DNA of 64,000 nucleotides from positions 1,302,001 through 1,366,000 of the forward strand of contig CAWBUL010000006.1 in NCBI GenBank assembly GCA_963791885.1, read 5' to 3'. Position numbers and translations under genes: made by a program. The stretch comes from CAVSUZ01 sp963791885. GTDB taxonomy: Bacteria; Pseudomonadota; Alphaproteobacteria; Acetobacterales; Acetobacteraceae. Below the pieces are notes generated by a model. The model worked only from the letters and a program-made list of their open reading frames with translations. It ran no database searches and was not told the DNA's origin. Below, in pieces: positions 36,580 to 45,175 of this stretch (positions within the stretch are counted from its first letter, which is position 1; each line of letters starts with the position of its first letter).

Positions 36580-36806
36580 GCGGCGAACCTGAGTCCGACA
36601 ACCCGCTGGAGCTCCGTCATTGTCGCGTCAGGAGCGGCAGCCGCGGGCGCGGGCGCAGGTGCGGCCTCGGCCGAGACCAGCTCGGCTTCGACGACATAAG
36701 CGGGCGTACCTGCGAGCAGGTATTGCTCGATCAGTTCTGGCTTGCCGACACCGCAACACGCCCGGGCGATGCGCGCCGCGGCCGACACCGAGATGAGGTC
36801 GGTCAT
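36543..36806 (-). CDS. Hypothetical protein, third gene of a minus-strand operon
   Basis: 87 residues: MTDLISVSAAARIARACCGV, GKPELIEQYLLAGTPAYVVE, then an alanine/proline-rich tail. It overlaps the stop of the gene upstream by four bases. The first 40 residues form helices of the type seen at the C-terminal end of phage head-maturation proteases, but that is a weak resemblance. Confidence 0.5.
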   Translation of the reverse strand: MTDLISVSAAARIARACCGVGKPELIEQYLLAGTPAYVVEAELVSAEAAPAPAPAAAAPDATMTELQRVVGLRFAAQAAQAAPTAPK

Positions 36807-37318
36807 GCCGCCTCCCTCCCGGCTGCGATGCCTTCCAGGTCCTGATCGACGCGCAAGAACATCTCCGGCGTCAGGTCGCTGCGGTCAACCGCTTCGCCGG
36901 TCGCTTCCTTCGCGCGCCATGCGATCTCCCGTTTCGCCTGCAACTGGCGTAGTTTCGCGCGCAACGTGCCGAGCCTGAGCTGCTTATCCGCCTCGCTCAG
37001 GCCGAAGCCGCCGGCCGCCTCGAATTGGCGCTCGATCCTCGCCTGCTCGCTCTTGCGGATCGTGGCGCCGGAGGTCGCTATCAGCGCGCCACGGAGCGAT
37101 TTCGTCTGGAATACTTCACGCTGGCGGGGCAGAAAGCCGACCGCATCGAAGCCGTACCGGCGAAAGAATTCCAAATCGCTATCGAAGGCCGCATTCATCG
37201 CGGCGAGCAGATCAGGCAGTGGCAAGCCGGCCGCCTCGACGCGGGCGATCTCCGCCGTGACGCGCGCGATCTCGCCGCTGATGTCGTCGGCGCCATTGCC
37301 GTTGCCGTTCCGCGTCAT
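36803..37318 (-). CDS. Hypothetical protein, second gene of a minus-strand operon
   Basis: 171 residues. N-terminal asparagine/glycine stretch (MTRNGNGNGADD), a helical region SGEIARVTAEIARVEAAGLP, a central DSDLEFFRRYGFDAVGFLPR then QREVFQTKSLRGALIATSGA, and a coiled coil LGTLRAKLRQLQAKREIAWR. ATGA overlaps with both neighbours indicate tight coupling. Function unknown. Confidence 0.6.
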   Translation of the reverse strand: MTRNGNGNGADDISGEIARVTAEIARVEAAGLPLPDLLAAMNAAFDSDLEFFRRYGFDAVGFLPRQREVFQTKSLRGALIATSGATIRKSEQARIERQFEAAGGFGLSEADKQLRLGTLRAKLRQLQAKREIAWRAKEATGEAVDRSDLTPEMFLRVDQDLEGIAAGREAA

Positions 37319-37905
37319 CGGACGACTCCGTTATAGCGGTCGTTGAACACGCGCGGATCGAGATTGAGGTCGGGGGCAGCCATGCTGAACCTGCCGCGAG
37401 AGCCGCGCGAGCTGCGGCCGAGTGCGACCGGCGGTGCTTCGGTGCGTGGTGGCACTCCGCCCGGGATCAGGCCGGCGCCGAACTCCCTGGCGCCCTGCGG
37501 CGCGCCCGGCACGCTGGCCATGAGCGGGCCTGCATCGTCATCACCGGGCAGGCCGATAGCATGTTGGCGGGCCCAGCTCCGGCATTCGCGCGCGACGGTC
37601 TGTAGCGCGCCGCTGCGCGCGGACAGCTCGGCCTGCTTGGCTTGCAGGACGGCGAGCTGCTGATCGAGTGCAGCGCCCTGCGCCGCGGCCTCCCGCAGCG
37701 AAGCCTCGCCGGCCTCGTGCGCGGGGGTCGCACGGCTCGCGCTGCGGTGGCGCGAGACCTCGACTTCGAGCCGCAGCCGATTGGCCTCCGCCCGGCTCCA
37801 CTCCTGCTGCAACGCGAAGACAGCGGCCGAGACGCCGCTATGCGAGGCACGTGTCACAGCGAGATCGTGCAGAAGCTTCGTCCACCGTTGAACGTCGAGT
37901 TCCAT
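37315..37905 (-). CDS. Hypothetical coiled-coil protein, first gene of a minus-strand operon
   Basis: 196 residues: MELDVQRWTKLLHDLAVTRA, coiled coil ALQQEWSRAEANRLRLEVEV and GAALDQQLAVLQAKQAELSA, then a proline/glycine-rich tail ending PDLNLDPRVFNDRYNGVVR. The layout could be an assembly or scaffold-like factor but there is no direct evidence. Promoter probably in the 200-bp gap upstream (37906-38112), in which I see nothing else. Confidence 0.55.
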   Translation of the reverse strand: MELDVQRWTKLLHDLAVTRASHSGVSAAVFALQQEWSRAEANRLRLEVEVSRHRSASRATPAHEAGEASLREAAAQGAALDQQLAVLQAKQAELSARSGALQTVARECRSWARQHAIGLPGDDDAGPLMASVPGAPQGAREFGAGLIPGGVPPRTEAPPVALGRSSRGSRGRFSMAAPDLNLDPRVFNDRYNGVVR

Positions 37906-38112
37906 GGGCCGGCCTCCTGTGCGGTGAGCTTAATCCCGTTACTCCCCGGTTTGGAACGCTCCACCCCCTGCCGGAAAGCCGGGCCTTTTGACCCCGCACT
38001 TCGGCACTCCGGCCGGAAGGACCCGCCGCGCTGCCGGGAGGGCGGGCACGCGCCGGATTTGTGCAGTCAGTTCGGCGACGAACTGGACCCGGGGTTCAGT
38101 GCAGATGCATCG

Positions 38113-38445
38113 CTACTGAGTAGCGGTCCGACGAGACTCCTCTGCCAGCGCTGCGTCAGTTCGCGGGACGGCCGGCTCCAGCAGACTGAGCATGATCTGG
38201 TCCAGCGCGTCATACAGCAACGCCGGGGTGACGGCGGCCAGCAACACCGTGCCGCCGTCGCGTAGGCTGGTCACGGTCTGTGCCAGCGTCTCAGGCGACA
38301 ACGACCCGTCCACCATGCAGACACCGTCGAACGCCGCCGACAGGCTCGGGTCCACCATCAGCGCCTCGTCAGCGGCATGGATCAGCGTGGCGTGCCGATG
38401 CGTCCTCACCGCGTAGCGCGCGAGCGGGTGCGTTAGGTCAGCCAT
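38113..38445 (-). CDS. Hypothetical element protein
   Basis: 110 residues from MADLTHPLARYAVRTHRHAT then LIHAADEALMVDPSLSAAFD, TLAQTVTSLRDGGTVLLAAV and YDALDQIMLSLLEPAVP. An upstream in-frame ATG adds six residues only. The alternation of helices and short strands suggests a compact alpha/beta protein. Family not recognised. Confidence 0.5.
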   Translation of the reverse strand: MADLTHPLARYAVRTHRHATLIHAADEALMVDPSLSAAFDGVCMVDGSLSPETLAQTVTSLRDGGTVLLAAVTPALLYDALDQIMLSLLEPAVPRTDAALAEESRRTATQ

Positions 38446-38514
38446 GTGACCGGGCCTCGGCATCGCCTCGCCTTCCCAAGCACCAGCATGGGCAGCGAGC
38501 AGTTATTGGGGGAC

Positions 38515-38880
38515 CAGGTGGCACGGGAGATTTTCTATTGTGGAACGGGTGGCACGGGTGCTGGCACGGGTAGGGTGTCTGATGAGCGCCTAGAGTTTCC
38601 TGGCCCGGACCGGGTGGAACGGGTGGCACGCGTGAAAATGTCCCCAATCTTCCGTCCTGGCGCGCGCATGCGCACGCGCACGCGAGATTTGTAAAAAGGT
38701 TTTTGTGGGCGTTCCACCCGTTTCACCCGTGCCAGACATTGAAAAGATTGAAGAAGTTCGTCCGGCCACCCGTGCCAAGCCCGTGCCAGACCCCACCCCG
38801 GCACCCGTTCCAGGGGGATTTTGGCACGGGCAGGAGTGCATCACCCGTTCCATTCGACCTCCAGACCCGTGCCCTCGGTG
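38515..38880. repeat. Array of GGAACGGGTG/GGCACGGGT repeats, forward then inverted
   Basis: Between 38515 and 38635 the motifs GGCACGGG and GGAACGGGTGG occur about seven times on the plus strand. Between 38708 and 38880 their complements (CACCCGTTTCACCCGTGCC, CCCGTGCC, CCCGTTCCA) occur about nine times, with one forward GGCACGGGCAGG at 38823. The middle (38655-38690) is an alternating GCGCATGCGCACGCGCAC stretch. The head-to-head layout mirrors the smaller array at 29658-29807. Confidence 0.75.
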
Positions 38881-39038
38881 AACGCCGTCCGGGCCGGGAC
38901 CGCGGCTCATCCGGTGCGCTCCCCGGCCGTGACGGAGTGACGCAAGTGACGCATTTTCCCTATTGTGGTCCCCGCGCGCACTGACGCGGTGACAGCAAGC
39001 GGTGCTCGAAGCTGCTGCGGCATTACGTTGAGCGTGAG

Positions 39039-39224
39039 GTGCAGCAACGCGTGACAGAGGCGTTCGCCTCACAACGCGATGCGGCGCGGCTCAGTGGTCT
39101 TGAGGCGGCGCAGGACACGATCCGGCGCCTCTGGCAGATCGCCGCCGAGGACAACCCGCAAGCGCGTGCCGTGGCGCTGGCCGCCATCAGCGGCGAGGTG
39201 CGCCAGACCATCGGACGGCTATAG
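39039..39224 (+). CDS. Hypothetical protein at the right end of the element
   Basis: MQQRVTEAFASQRDAARLSG, LEAAQDTIRRLWQIAAEDNP, QARAVALAAISGEVRQTIGR is a plausible 61-residue helical protein. The frame is open upstream (HYVEREVQQRVTEAF), so a GTG start somewhat earlier is possible. It resembles the end of small phage regulatory or terminase-associated proteins, without a firm match. Confidence 0.5.
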   Translation: MQQRVTEAFASQRDAARLSGLEAAQDTIRRLWQIAAEDNPQARAVALAAISGEVRQTIGRL

Positions 39225-39398
39225 CCGGGGCTCCGCCCCGGACCCCGGAGATACAGGGCCTCGGGAATGTTGGGCTGGCAGGCACAACAGGGCCGCCGCG
39301 GCGCCCCTATCCGGCGGAGTGTGTAGCAACGCTGTAGCAACACTAATTTTCGGTGGGCTGGAGTTTGGCGGAATTTGGCGGCTAAGCCTTTGATTTTG

Positions 39399-39475
<77 letters not shown>

Positions 39476-39523
39476 GCCCAACGCCGCCCGAGATAGCAAT
39501 CCACGCCCGGCTTTGAAACCCCC

Positions 39524-41635
39524 TCACATCAGCACGAACCCAGCCAGCGTCACCTCCCCAACCATCGCCGCCTCGACTCCCGCCGCTTGCAGCGCCGCCA
39601 GGCACCCCGCCGCGCGTCCCGCCGGGACCCCCGCGAGCAGGCCGCCCGAGGTCTGCGGATCGGCCATCAGCGCCGCAGTCACGCCCGCGGCCCCTTCGGG
39701 CAGTGCACGCCGGTTCTCCGCGGCCAGCGTGCTCTCCACCCCCTGTGCCGCGAGCTCCCCCGCCCCCGCCAACACCGGCATCCGTTCCGCCCAGACCGTC
39801 GCGCCAACGCCGGAGGCCCGCAGCATTTCCCCCAAATGCCCCGCCAGTCCAAATCCGGTCACATCCGTGCACGCGGTGACCCCGAACTGGCCCAGCACAC
39901 TCGCTGCCGCGCCATTCGTCCGCCGCATGCTTTCCAACGCCGCCACCAGCCAGCGCGCCTTAGCCAAGCCGCGCATGTGTCCGGCGAGGATGACGCCTGT
40001 GCCCAGCGGCTTGGTCAGGATCAGCGCGTCCCCCGCTGATAGCCCGCTCTTGCGCCATATCCGCCGTGGATCGGCCAGACCCGTCACGGCGAACCCCAGC
40101 GCCGCCTCCAGCCCCTCGCCCGAATGCCCACCCACCAGGGCGCAGCCATCCGCCTCCAGCACACGGGTCGCGCCCTGCATCATAGCCGCCAAATCGTCCC
40201 GCATCTTGGCCCCGCCCAGATACGGCACCGCCGCGACGGCCTGCGCCGTCCATGGACGCGCGCCCATTGCGTGCAGGTCGGACAGAGCGTGCGCCGCTGC
40301 GATCTCGCCAAACACGAACGGGTCGTCGATGAAGGCGCGGAAGTGATCGACGCTCTGCACCACCGCCATCCCGGCAGGCGGCTTCAGCACCGCCGCATCG
40401 TCCGGTGCGTCCAGCCCGAGCACCAAACCATCTGCTGATGTGCCGGACAGTCCGGACAAAACGGAACTCAGCACCTCGGCCCCGACCTTCGCACCGCACC
40501 CCCCACAGCGCATCGGCGCTGCTGGATCGGGTTCCATCCGCAGGACGAAGCGGCGCATCCAGCGCCGGTCAATCCAGTCTTTCCAGCGCCAGACCAGCCC
40601 GCCCCACAATGCGACCCCGTTGCGCCACGCCAACGCTCGGCCGCCGCCCAGGCCGAGGATCACGAGCGCCTCCTGTTGCGGCTTCCATGGCCGCAGCGCC
40701 TTGTCGGTCGCCGCCCGAGCCAGGTTCTCCGCCAGTGGCATGCCCGCGCGCACGGCCCATACGCCAGCCTTCGGCAACGCTCGCCGATCCAGCGCAGCGC
40801 AGTCCCCCGCAGCGAACACGAATGGATGGCTCACGCTACGCAGCGTCGAATCAACCAGCACGCAACCGCTTGGGTCACACGCCAGGCCGGACTCCACCAG
40901 GAACCCAGGCCCCCGCACGCCGGTCGCCCACAGCGCGGCATCCGCCTCGATATAGCTGCCATCGGACAAGACCAACCGCCCGTCTCGCAATGGCCCGGCG
41001 CTTACACCGCACACCACCTCGATGCCCGCCTCGACCAGCGCTGTTCGCGCCACCGCCCGGGCCCGCGCCGGCGCGCCGGAGATTGGTTCGGGATCCGCGC
41101 TCACCAGCACGAAGCGGGTCTGGCCCGCAAATCGCCGAGCGAGGGCCAACGCCAGTTCCACTCCCGCGGGCCCGCCGCCTACGATTGCGACCCGGCGGTC
41201 CGGCCGCATGTCGGGGACCAGCTTGTCCAGCCGGGCCAAAAACTGCCCGATCGGCTTCACCGGCACGCCGCCATCCGGCGGCATGGCCGGCTCCCCGCCC
41301 ACATCCACCGACAGCAGATCGAACGGAACCGGTGTTCGACCTGCTACCGGCACGGTGCGCCCCGCCAGATCGATCCCGACGGCCTCGGCCACAATCAACC
41401 GCGCCCCGCTCGCCGAGGCCAGCGGTGCCAAATCGATATGCGCCTGGTCGAACGAGTAATCCCCCCGGATCAGCCCCGGCAGCATGCCGGAATACGGCGT
41501 GTGCGCCTCCCGCCCGATCAGCGTCAGCCGCAGCTTGGGTTCCGGCTGCATCGCAAACCGCCGCAGCACCTCCACATGCGCGTGTCCGGCCCCCAGGAGG
41601 ACAATGTCGATCACGTCGGGACTCGGAACGCGCAT
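39524..41635 (-). CDS. selD: FAD-dependent oxidoreductase / selenide, water dikinase fusion (SelD)
   Basis: About 703 residues. The N-terminal half is an NDH-2-like pyridine nucleotide-disulfide oxidoreductase: DIVLLGAGHAHVEVLRRF (FAD), RRVAIVGGGPAGVELALALA (second Rossmann) and SHPFVFAAGDCAALDRRALP. The C-terminal half is SelD, making selenophosphate from selenide and ATP: RCGGCGAKVGAEVLSSVL with cysteine at the catalytic position, DDAAVLKPPAGMAVVQSVDH, GEIAAAHALSDLHAMGARPW, TDVTGFGLAGHLGEMLRASG and ADPQTSGGLLAGVP. Start chosen at 41635 (MRVPSPDVIDIVLLGAGHA); an upstream ATG adds a basic leader. Such fusions are known. No selA, selB or mnmH is in the window. Confidence 0.93.
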   Translation of the reverse strand: MRVPSPDVIDIVLLGAGHAHVEVLRRFAMQPEPKLRLTLIGREAHTPYSGMLPGLIRGDYSFDQAHIDLAPLASASGARLIVAEAVGIDLAGRTVPVAGRTPVPFDLLSVDVGGEPAMPPDGGVPVKPIGQFLARLDKLVPDMRPDRRVAIVGGGPAGVELALALARRFAGQTRFVLVSADPEPISGAPARARAVARTALVEAGIEVVCGVSAGPLRDGRLVLSDGSYIEADAALWATGVRGPGFLVESGLACDPSGCVLVDSTLRSVSHPFVFAAGDCAALDRRALPKAGVWAVRAGMPLAENLARAATDKALRPWKPQQEALVILGLGGGRALAWRNGVALWGGLVWRWKDWIDRRWMRRFVLRMEPDPAAPMRCGGCGAKVGAEVLSSVLSGLSGTSADGLVLGLDAPDDAAVLKPPAGMAVVQSVDHFRAFIDDPFVFGEIAAAHALSDLHAMGARPWTAQAVAAVPYLGGAKMRDDLAAMMQGATRVLEADGCALVGGHSGEGLEAALGFAVTGLADPRRIWRKSGLSAGDALILTKPLGTGVILAGHMRGLAKARWLVAALESMRRTNGAAASVLGQFGVTACTDVTGFGLAGHLGEMLRASGVGATVWAERMPVLAGAGELAAQGVESTLAAENRRALPEGAAGVTAALMADPQTSGGLLAGVPAGRAAGCLAALQAAGVEAAMVGEVTLAGFVLM

Positions 41636-41700
41636 CACCCCAGGGTTGATGAGTTCGCGGAAGACGGCAACACTTCCCCGCAATAACAGGGAGAGTTTCG

Positions 41701-43215
41701 ATGCGCCTGGTGCTGGCGGTCTGCGCCGCGTTGCTGGCTGTACCCTTCCTTCAATCACCGGCGCGGGCGCAGGGAACCCTCCGCATCGCTCTTCGCGAGG
41801 ACGCGGATATCCTCGATCCCACCCTGTCCAGCACCTATGTCGGCCGCATCGTCTTCGCCGGCCTCTGCGACAAGCTCTTCGACATCAACGAAAAGCTGGA
41901 GATCGTTCCGCAGCTCGCCACCAGCTACGAATGGGCCGACACCAAGACACTGATCCTTCACCTACGACCCAACGTGCTGTTCCAGGACGGTGAGAAGCTG
42001 GACGCCGATGCAGTAAAGGCCACCTTCGACCGCTACCTGACGATGGAGGGCAGCTTCCGCAAAAGCGAGGTCAACAGCATCGACCATGTTGAGGTCGTCG
42101 ATCCGCTCACCGTGCGCGTTGTGCTGAAGGCCCCGTCGGCACCGTTTTTATCGCAACTCGCCGATCGTGCCGGTATGATTCTTGCTCCGAAGGTTGCCGC
42201 GGAGGAAGGCAAGAATTTCGGCCTTCACCCGGTCTGCGCGGGCCCCTTCAAGTTCACGGACCGCTCCCCTCAGGATCACATCACGCTGGATCGCTTCGAT
42301 CAGTATTGGGACGCCAAGGACATCCATTTCGACCGGGTGATCTATCGCGTGCTGACGGATTCCTCGGTCCGCCTCGCCAACCTTAAGGCCGGGGCGGTCG
42401 ATCTGGTAGAATACATTGTCCCAACCGACGTTGCCGCTGTGAAGGCTGATCCGAATCTGCGCCTCGCGATGTCCGACAACCTCGGCTATGTGGGCATCAC
42501 CTTCAACACCAATCACGGACCTCAGGCCAACTCACCGATCGGCAAGAGCAATCTTGTGCGCCAGGCATTCGAATTGGCGATCGACCGCACCGCCGCCATG
42601 CAGGTCGTCTTCAACGGCCTGTTCACCCCAATCGCGCAGGCTGTACCCGAGAGCTCGCCGTTCTTCATCAAGTCCATCCAGCCGCCCGCGCGCGACGTGA
42701 ACAAGGCCAAGGCGCTGCTGAAACAGGCCGGCGTGCAGACCCCAGTGCCGGTCGAACTCATGGTCCCCAACAACCCAGACCAGCTTCAGTTGGCCCAGGT
42801 TATCCAGGCCATGACGGCTGAGGCGGGCTTCGCCGTGAAGATCCGCGCCACGGAGTTCGCCTCCTCATTGCAGGCGTCCTACAACGGCGACTTCCAGGCC
42901 TATCTGATCGGTTGGTCCGGCCGCCTCGACATCGACGGCAACACCTATGCTTTCCTCCATAGCGGCCAGCGCAACAACGTCGGCAACTACTCCAATTCCC
43001 TGGTGGACCAGATGCTCGATCAGGCGCGCACAATCACCGACATCGCCCAGCGCGACGCGCTCTACCAGAAAATGTGGGGCCAGGTGCCGCAGGACCTGCC
43101 CATCCTCTACATCTACAACCCGAAGAATACGCCGGCGATGACCGCGAAGCTGCAGGGTTTTCGCCCGATACCGGACGGCATCATCCGCATCCAGGGACTG
43201 AGCATGGAGAAATAG
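41701..43215 (+). CDS. ABC transporter peptide/opine-type substrate-binding protein (SBP_bac_5)
   Basis: 504 residues with signal peptide MRLVLAVCAALLAVPFLQSP-ARAQ. Family features: REDADILDPTLSSTYVGRIV near the start, LATSYEWADTKTLILHLRPN, VCAGPFKFTDRSPQDHITLD, YVGITFNTNHGPQANSPIGK and VRQAFELAIDRTAAMQVVFN. Delivers peptides or similar solutes to the permease pair downstream. It begins 65 bases from the divergent selD start, with GGGAGA eight bases before its ATG. The next gene begins one base after its stop, so the three form an operon. Confidence 0.92.
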   Translation: MRLVLAVCAALLAVPFLQSPARAQGTLRIALREDADILDPTLSSTYVGRIVFAGLCDKLFDINEKLEIVPQLATSYEWADTKTLILHLRPNVLFQDGEKLDADAVKATFDRYLTMEGSFRKSEVNSIDHVEVVDPLTVRVVLKAPSAPFLSQLADRAGMILAPKVAAEEGKNFGLHPVCAGPFKFTDRSPQDHITLDRFDQYWDAKDIHFDRVIYRVLTDSSVRLANLKAGAVDLVEYIVPTDVAAVKADPNLRLAMSDNLGYVGITFNTNHGPQANSPIGKSNLVRQAFELAIDRTAAMQVVFNGLFTPIAQAVPESSPFFIKSIQPPARDVNKAKALLKQAGVQTPVPVELMVPNNPDQLQLAQVIQAMTAEAGFAVKIRATEFASSLQASYNGDFQAYLIGWSGRLDIDGNTYAFLHSGQRNNVGNYSNSLVDQMLDQARTITDIAQRDALYQKMWGQVPQDLPILYIYNPKNTPAMTAKLQGFRPIPDGIIRIQGLSMEK

Positions 43216-43216
43216 C

Positions 43217-44161
43217 GTGGGAACTCATCTCGGCCTGCGCTTCGCTCAGATCATTCCCACGCTGCTGTTGGTCAGCGTGATGGTGTTCTGCCTGCAGCAA
43301 CTCATGCCGGGCGATCCGGCCCGCGTCATCGCTGGCGAGGAACAGGACCCACAGGTGATCGCGCAGATCCGCACCGAACTCATGCTCGATAGGCCGATTC
43401 CGGTCCAATACGCGCATTGGTTCGGCAAGGTCCTGCATGGGGACCTTGGCTATTCGTGGCGCAACCGTGAGCCCGTCACACAGCTGATCGAGGAAAAACT
43501 CCCCGTTACGCTGCAGCTGAGCGCCATGGCATTTATCATTGCGGTCATTATCGGCGTGCCCACGGGGGTCGTCGCCGCGGTCCAACGCAACACTGTTTGG
43601 GACTGGATCGCCAACGCGATCGGCCTCGCCGGTCTGTCAACACCGACCTTCTGGCTCGGCATCATGCTGATTTTGCTTGTATCCGTGCAACTCGGCTGGC
43701 TGCCGCCCTCCGGTTATGTACCGCTGACCCAGAACTGGGAACAGTCGCTCGCCACGACGATCATGCCGGCTTTCGTGCTCGGAAACTCTATCTCCGCCAT
43801 CCTCATGCGCCACACGCGCAGTGCCATGCTTGGCGCGCTGTCGCAGGACTATGTCCGCACCGCCCGAGCCAAGGGCCTGTCGGAATGGCTGGTCATTACC
43901 CGTCACGCCCTGCGCAACGCATTAATTCCGGTCGTCACGCTTGGTGCTATCGAACTCGGAACGCTCCTCTCCGGCGCGGTATTGACGGAGCAGGTGTTCA
44001 GCATTCCGGGATTTGGGAAAATGATCGTGGATGCGGTGTTCAACCGCGACTACCCGGTCGTGCAGGGTGTCGTCCTCGTCACCGCCGTCCTCTACGTCGC
44101 CCTCAACCTGCTCGCCGACATCCTCTACGTGCTGATCAATCCCAGGCTGCGGACAACGTGA
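43217..44161 (+). CDS. ABC transporter permease, DppB type
   Basis: 314 residues, GTG start. N-terminal membrane helix GLRFAQIIPTLLLVSVMVFC, then MPGDPARVIAGEEQDPQVIA typical of DppB/OppB, five further helices, and the EAA loop AMLGALSQDYVRTARAKGLS contacting the ATPase. It ends with a helix LVTAVLYVALNLLADILYVL. The gene is coupled to the binding protein before it and followed after 13 bases by the second permease. Confidence 0.93.
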   Translation: MGTHLGLRFAQIIPTLLLVSVMVFCLQQLMPGDPARVIAGEEQDPQVIAQIRTELMLDRPIPVQYAHWFGKVLHGDLGYSWRNREPVTQLIEEKLPVTLQLSAMAFIIAVIIGVPTGVVAAVQRNTVWDWIANAIGLAGLSTPTFWLGIMLILLVSVQLGWLPPSGYVPLTQNWEQSLATTIMPAFVLGNSISAILMRHTRSAMLGALSQDYVRTARAKGLSEWLVITRHALRNALIPVVTLGAIELGTLLSGAVLTEQVFSIPGFGKMIVDAVFNRDYPVVQGVVLVTAVLYVALNLLADILYVLINPRLRTT

Positions 44162-44174
44162 GGCTGCGAACCGC

Positions 44175-45047
44175 ATGAGCGCAACCGTCGCCGCAGCGGC
44201 GCCGCCCGTTCTCAGCCCCGGTCGGCTCGCTGCCATCCGTTTCGGCGAGCGTCCTGCGGCGGTGCTGGGCGCCGCCGTGGTGGTCGGCTTTATCCTTGTC
44301 GCGGCCCTTGCCCCGCTGATTGCACCCTACGACCCGCTCGCCACCAGTTGGCTCGCTATCCGCAAAGCTCCTTCCTGGGCGCACTGGATGGGTACCGACG
44401 AACTCGGACGCGACGTGCTGTCCCGCGTCATCTACGGCGCCCGCGCCTCCATGATGGCCGGTGTCGTCTCGGTCGCGATCGCCGCGGCGATCGGTATTCC
44501 GATGGGCATCGTGGCCGGCTTCGTCGGCGGCTGGGTCAATTCTGTCCTCAGTCGCATCATCGATGCGATGCTCGCCTGCCCATTCCTCATTCTGGCCATC
44601 GCGCTTGCGGCCTTCCTCGGACCTGACCTGACCAACGCCATGATCGCCATCGGAGTCAGCACCGCGCCGCGCTTCATGCGCGTCGCGCGCGCCGCAACGC
44701 TGGAGGCTTCAAGCTTCGATTACGTTGAGGCCGCCTGGGCCATCGGCAATCCGCCCTGGCGCGTCGCGGTCCGCCACGTCGCCCCGAACATCGTCCCGCC
44801 GGTCCTGGTGCAGGCCACGTTGTCAATCGCCCAGGCCATCATCGCCGAGGCAAGCCTGTCCTTCCTTGGTCTTGGTCAGCAGCCGCCGCTGCCGTCCTGG
44901 GGTTCGATGCTGAATGCCGCGCAGCAGTTCCTGACCCAGGCGCCATGGCTCGCGATATTCCCTGGCATTGCCATCTTCTTCTGCGTGCTGTCATTCAATC
45001 TGGTTGGCGACGGGTTGCGGGACGCTCTCGACCCACGCGGGACATGA
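44175..45047 (+). CDS. ABC transporter permease, DppC type
   Basis: 290 residues. Starts with a proline/alanine segment, then a first helix AVVVGFILVAALAPLIAPYD, the DppC-type WMGTDELGRDVLSRVIYGAR, and the EAA loop EASSFDYVEAAWAIGNPPWR. It ends FNLVGDGLRDALDPRG, a hallmark of this family. No ATP-binding genes follow; the next gene is a flippase, so the transporter must use ATPases encoded elsewhere. Confidence 0.94.
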   Translation: MSATVAAAAPPVLSPGRLAAIRFGERPAAVLGAAVVVGFILVAALAPLIAPYDPLATSWLAIRKAPSWAHWMGTDELGRDVLSRVIYGARASMMAGVVSVAIAAAIGIPMGIVAGFVGGWVNSVLSRIIDAMLACPFLILAIALAAFLGPDLTNAMIAIGVSTAPRFMRVARAATLEASSFDYVEAAWAIGNPPWRVAVRHVAPNIVPPVLVQATLSIAQAIIAEASLSFLGLGQQPPLPSWGSMLNAAQQFLTQAPWLAIFPGIAIFFCVLSFNLVGDGLRDALDPRGT

Positions 45048-45175
45048 TCGCCGACCAGAATTGCATTACTCAAGGTTCAAAGCTGGACACCTTTTAATGA
45101 TACCCAGTGCCCCGCGGCTCATGCTATCGGGGCGTCGCTTCAGCCCCCTTGTCCGTTGAACCCTCGAGAGAACGC

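Noticed and set aside
26143..39224. Complete prophage
   Set aside because: No capsid, portal, terminase large subunit, tail or lysis gene can be recognised in 13.5 kb.
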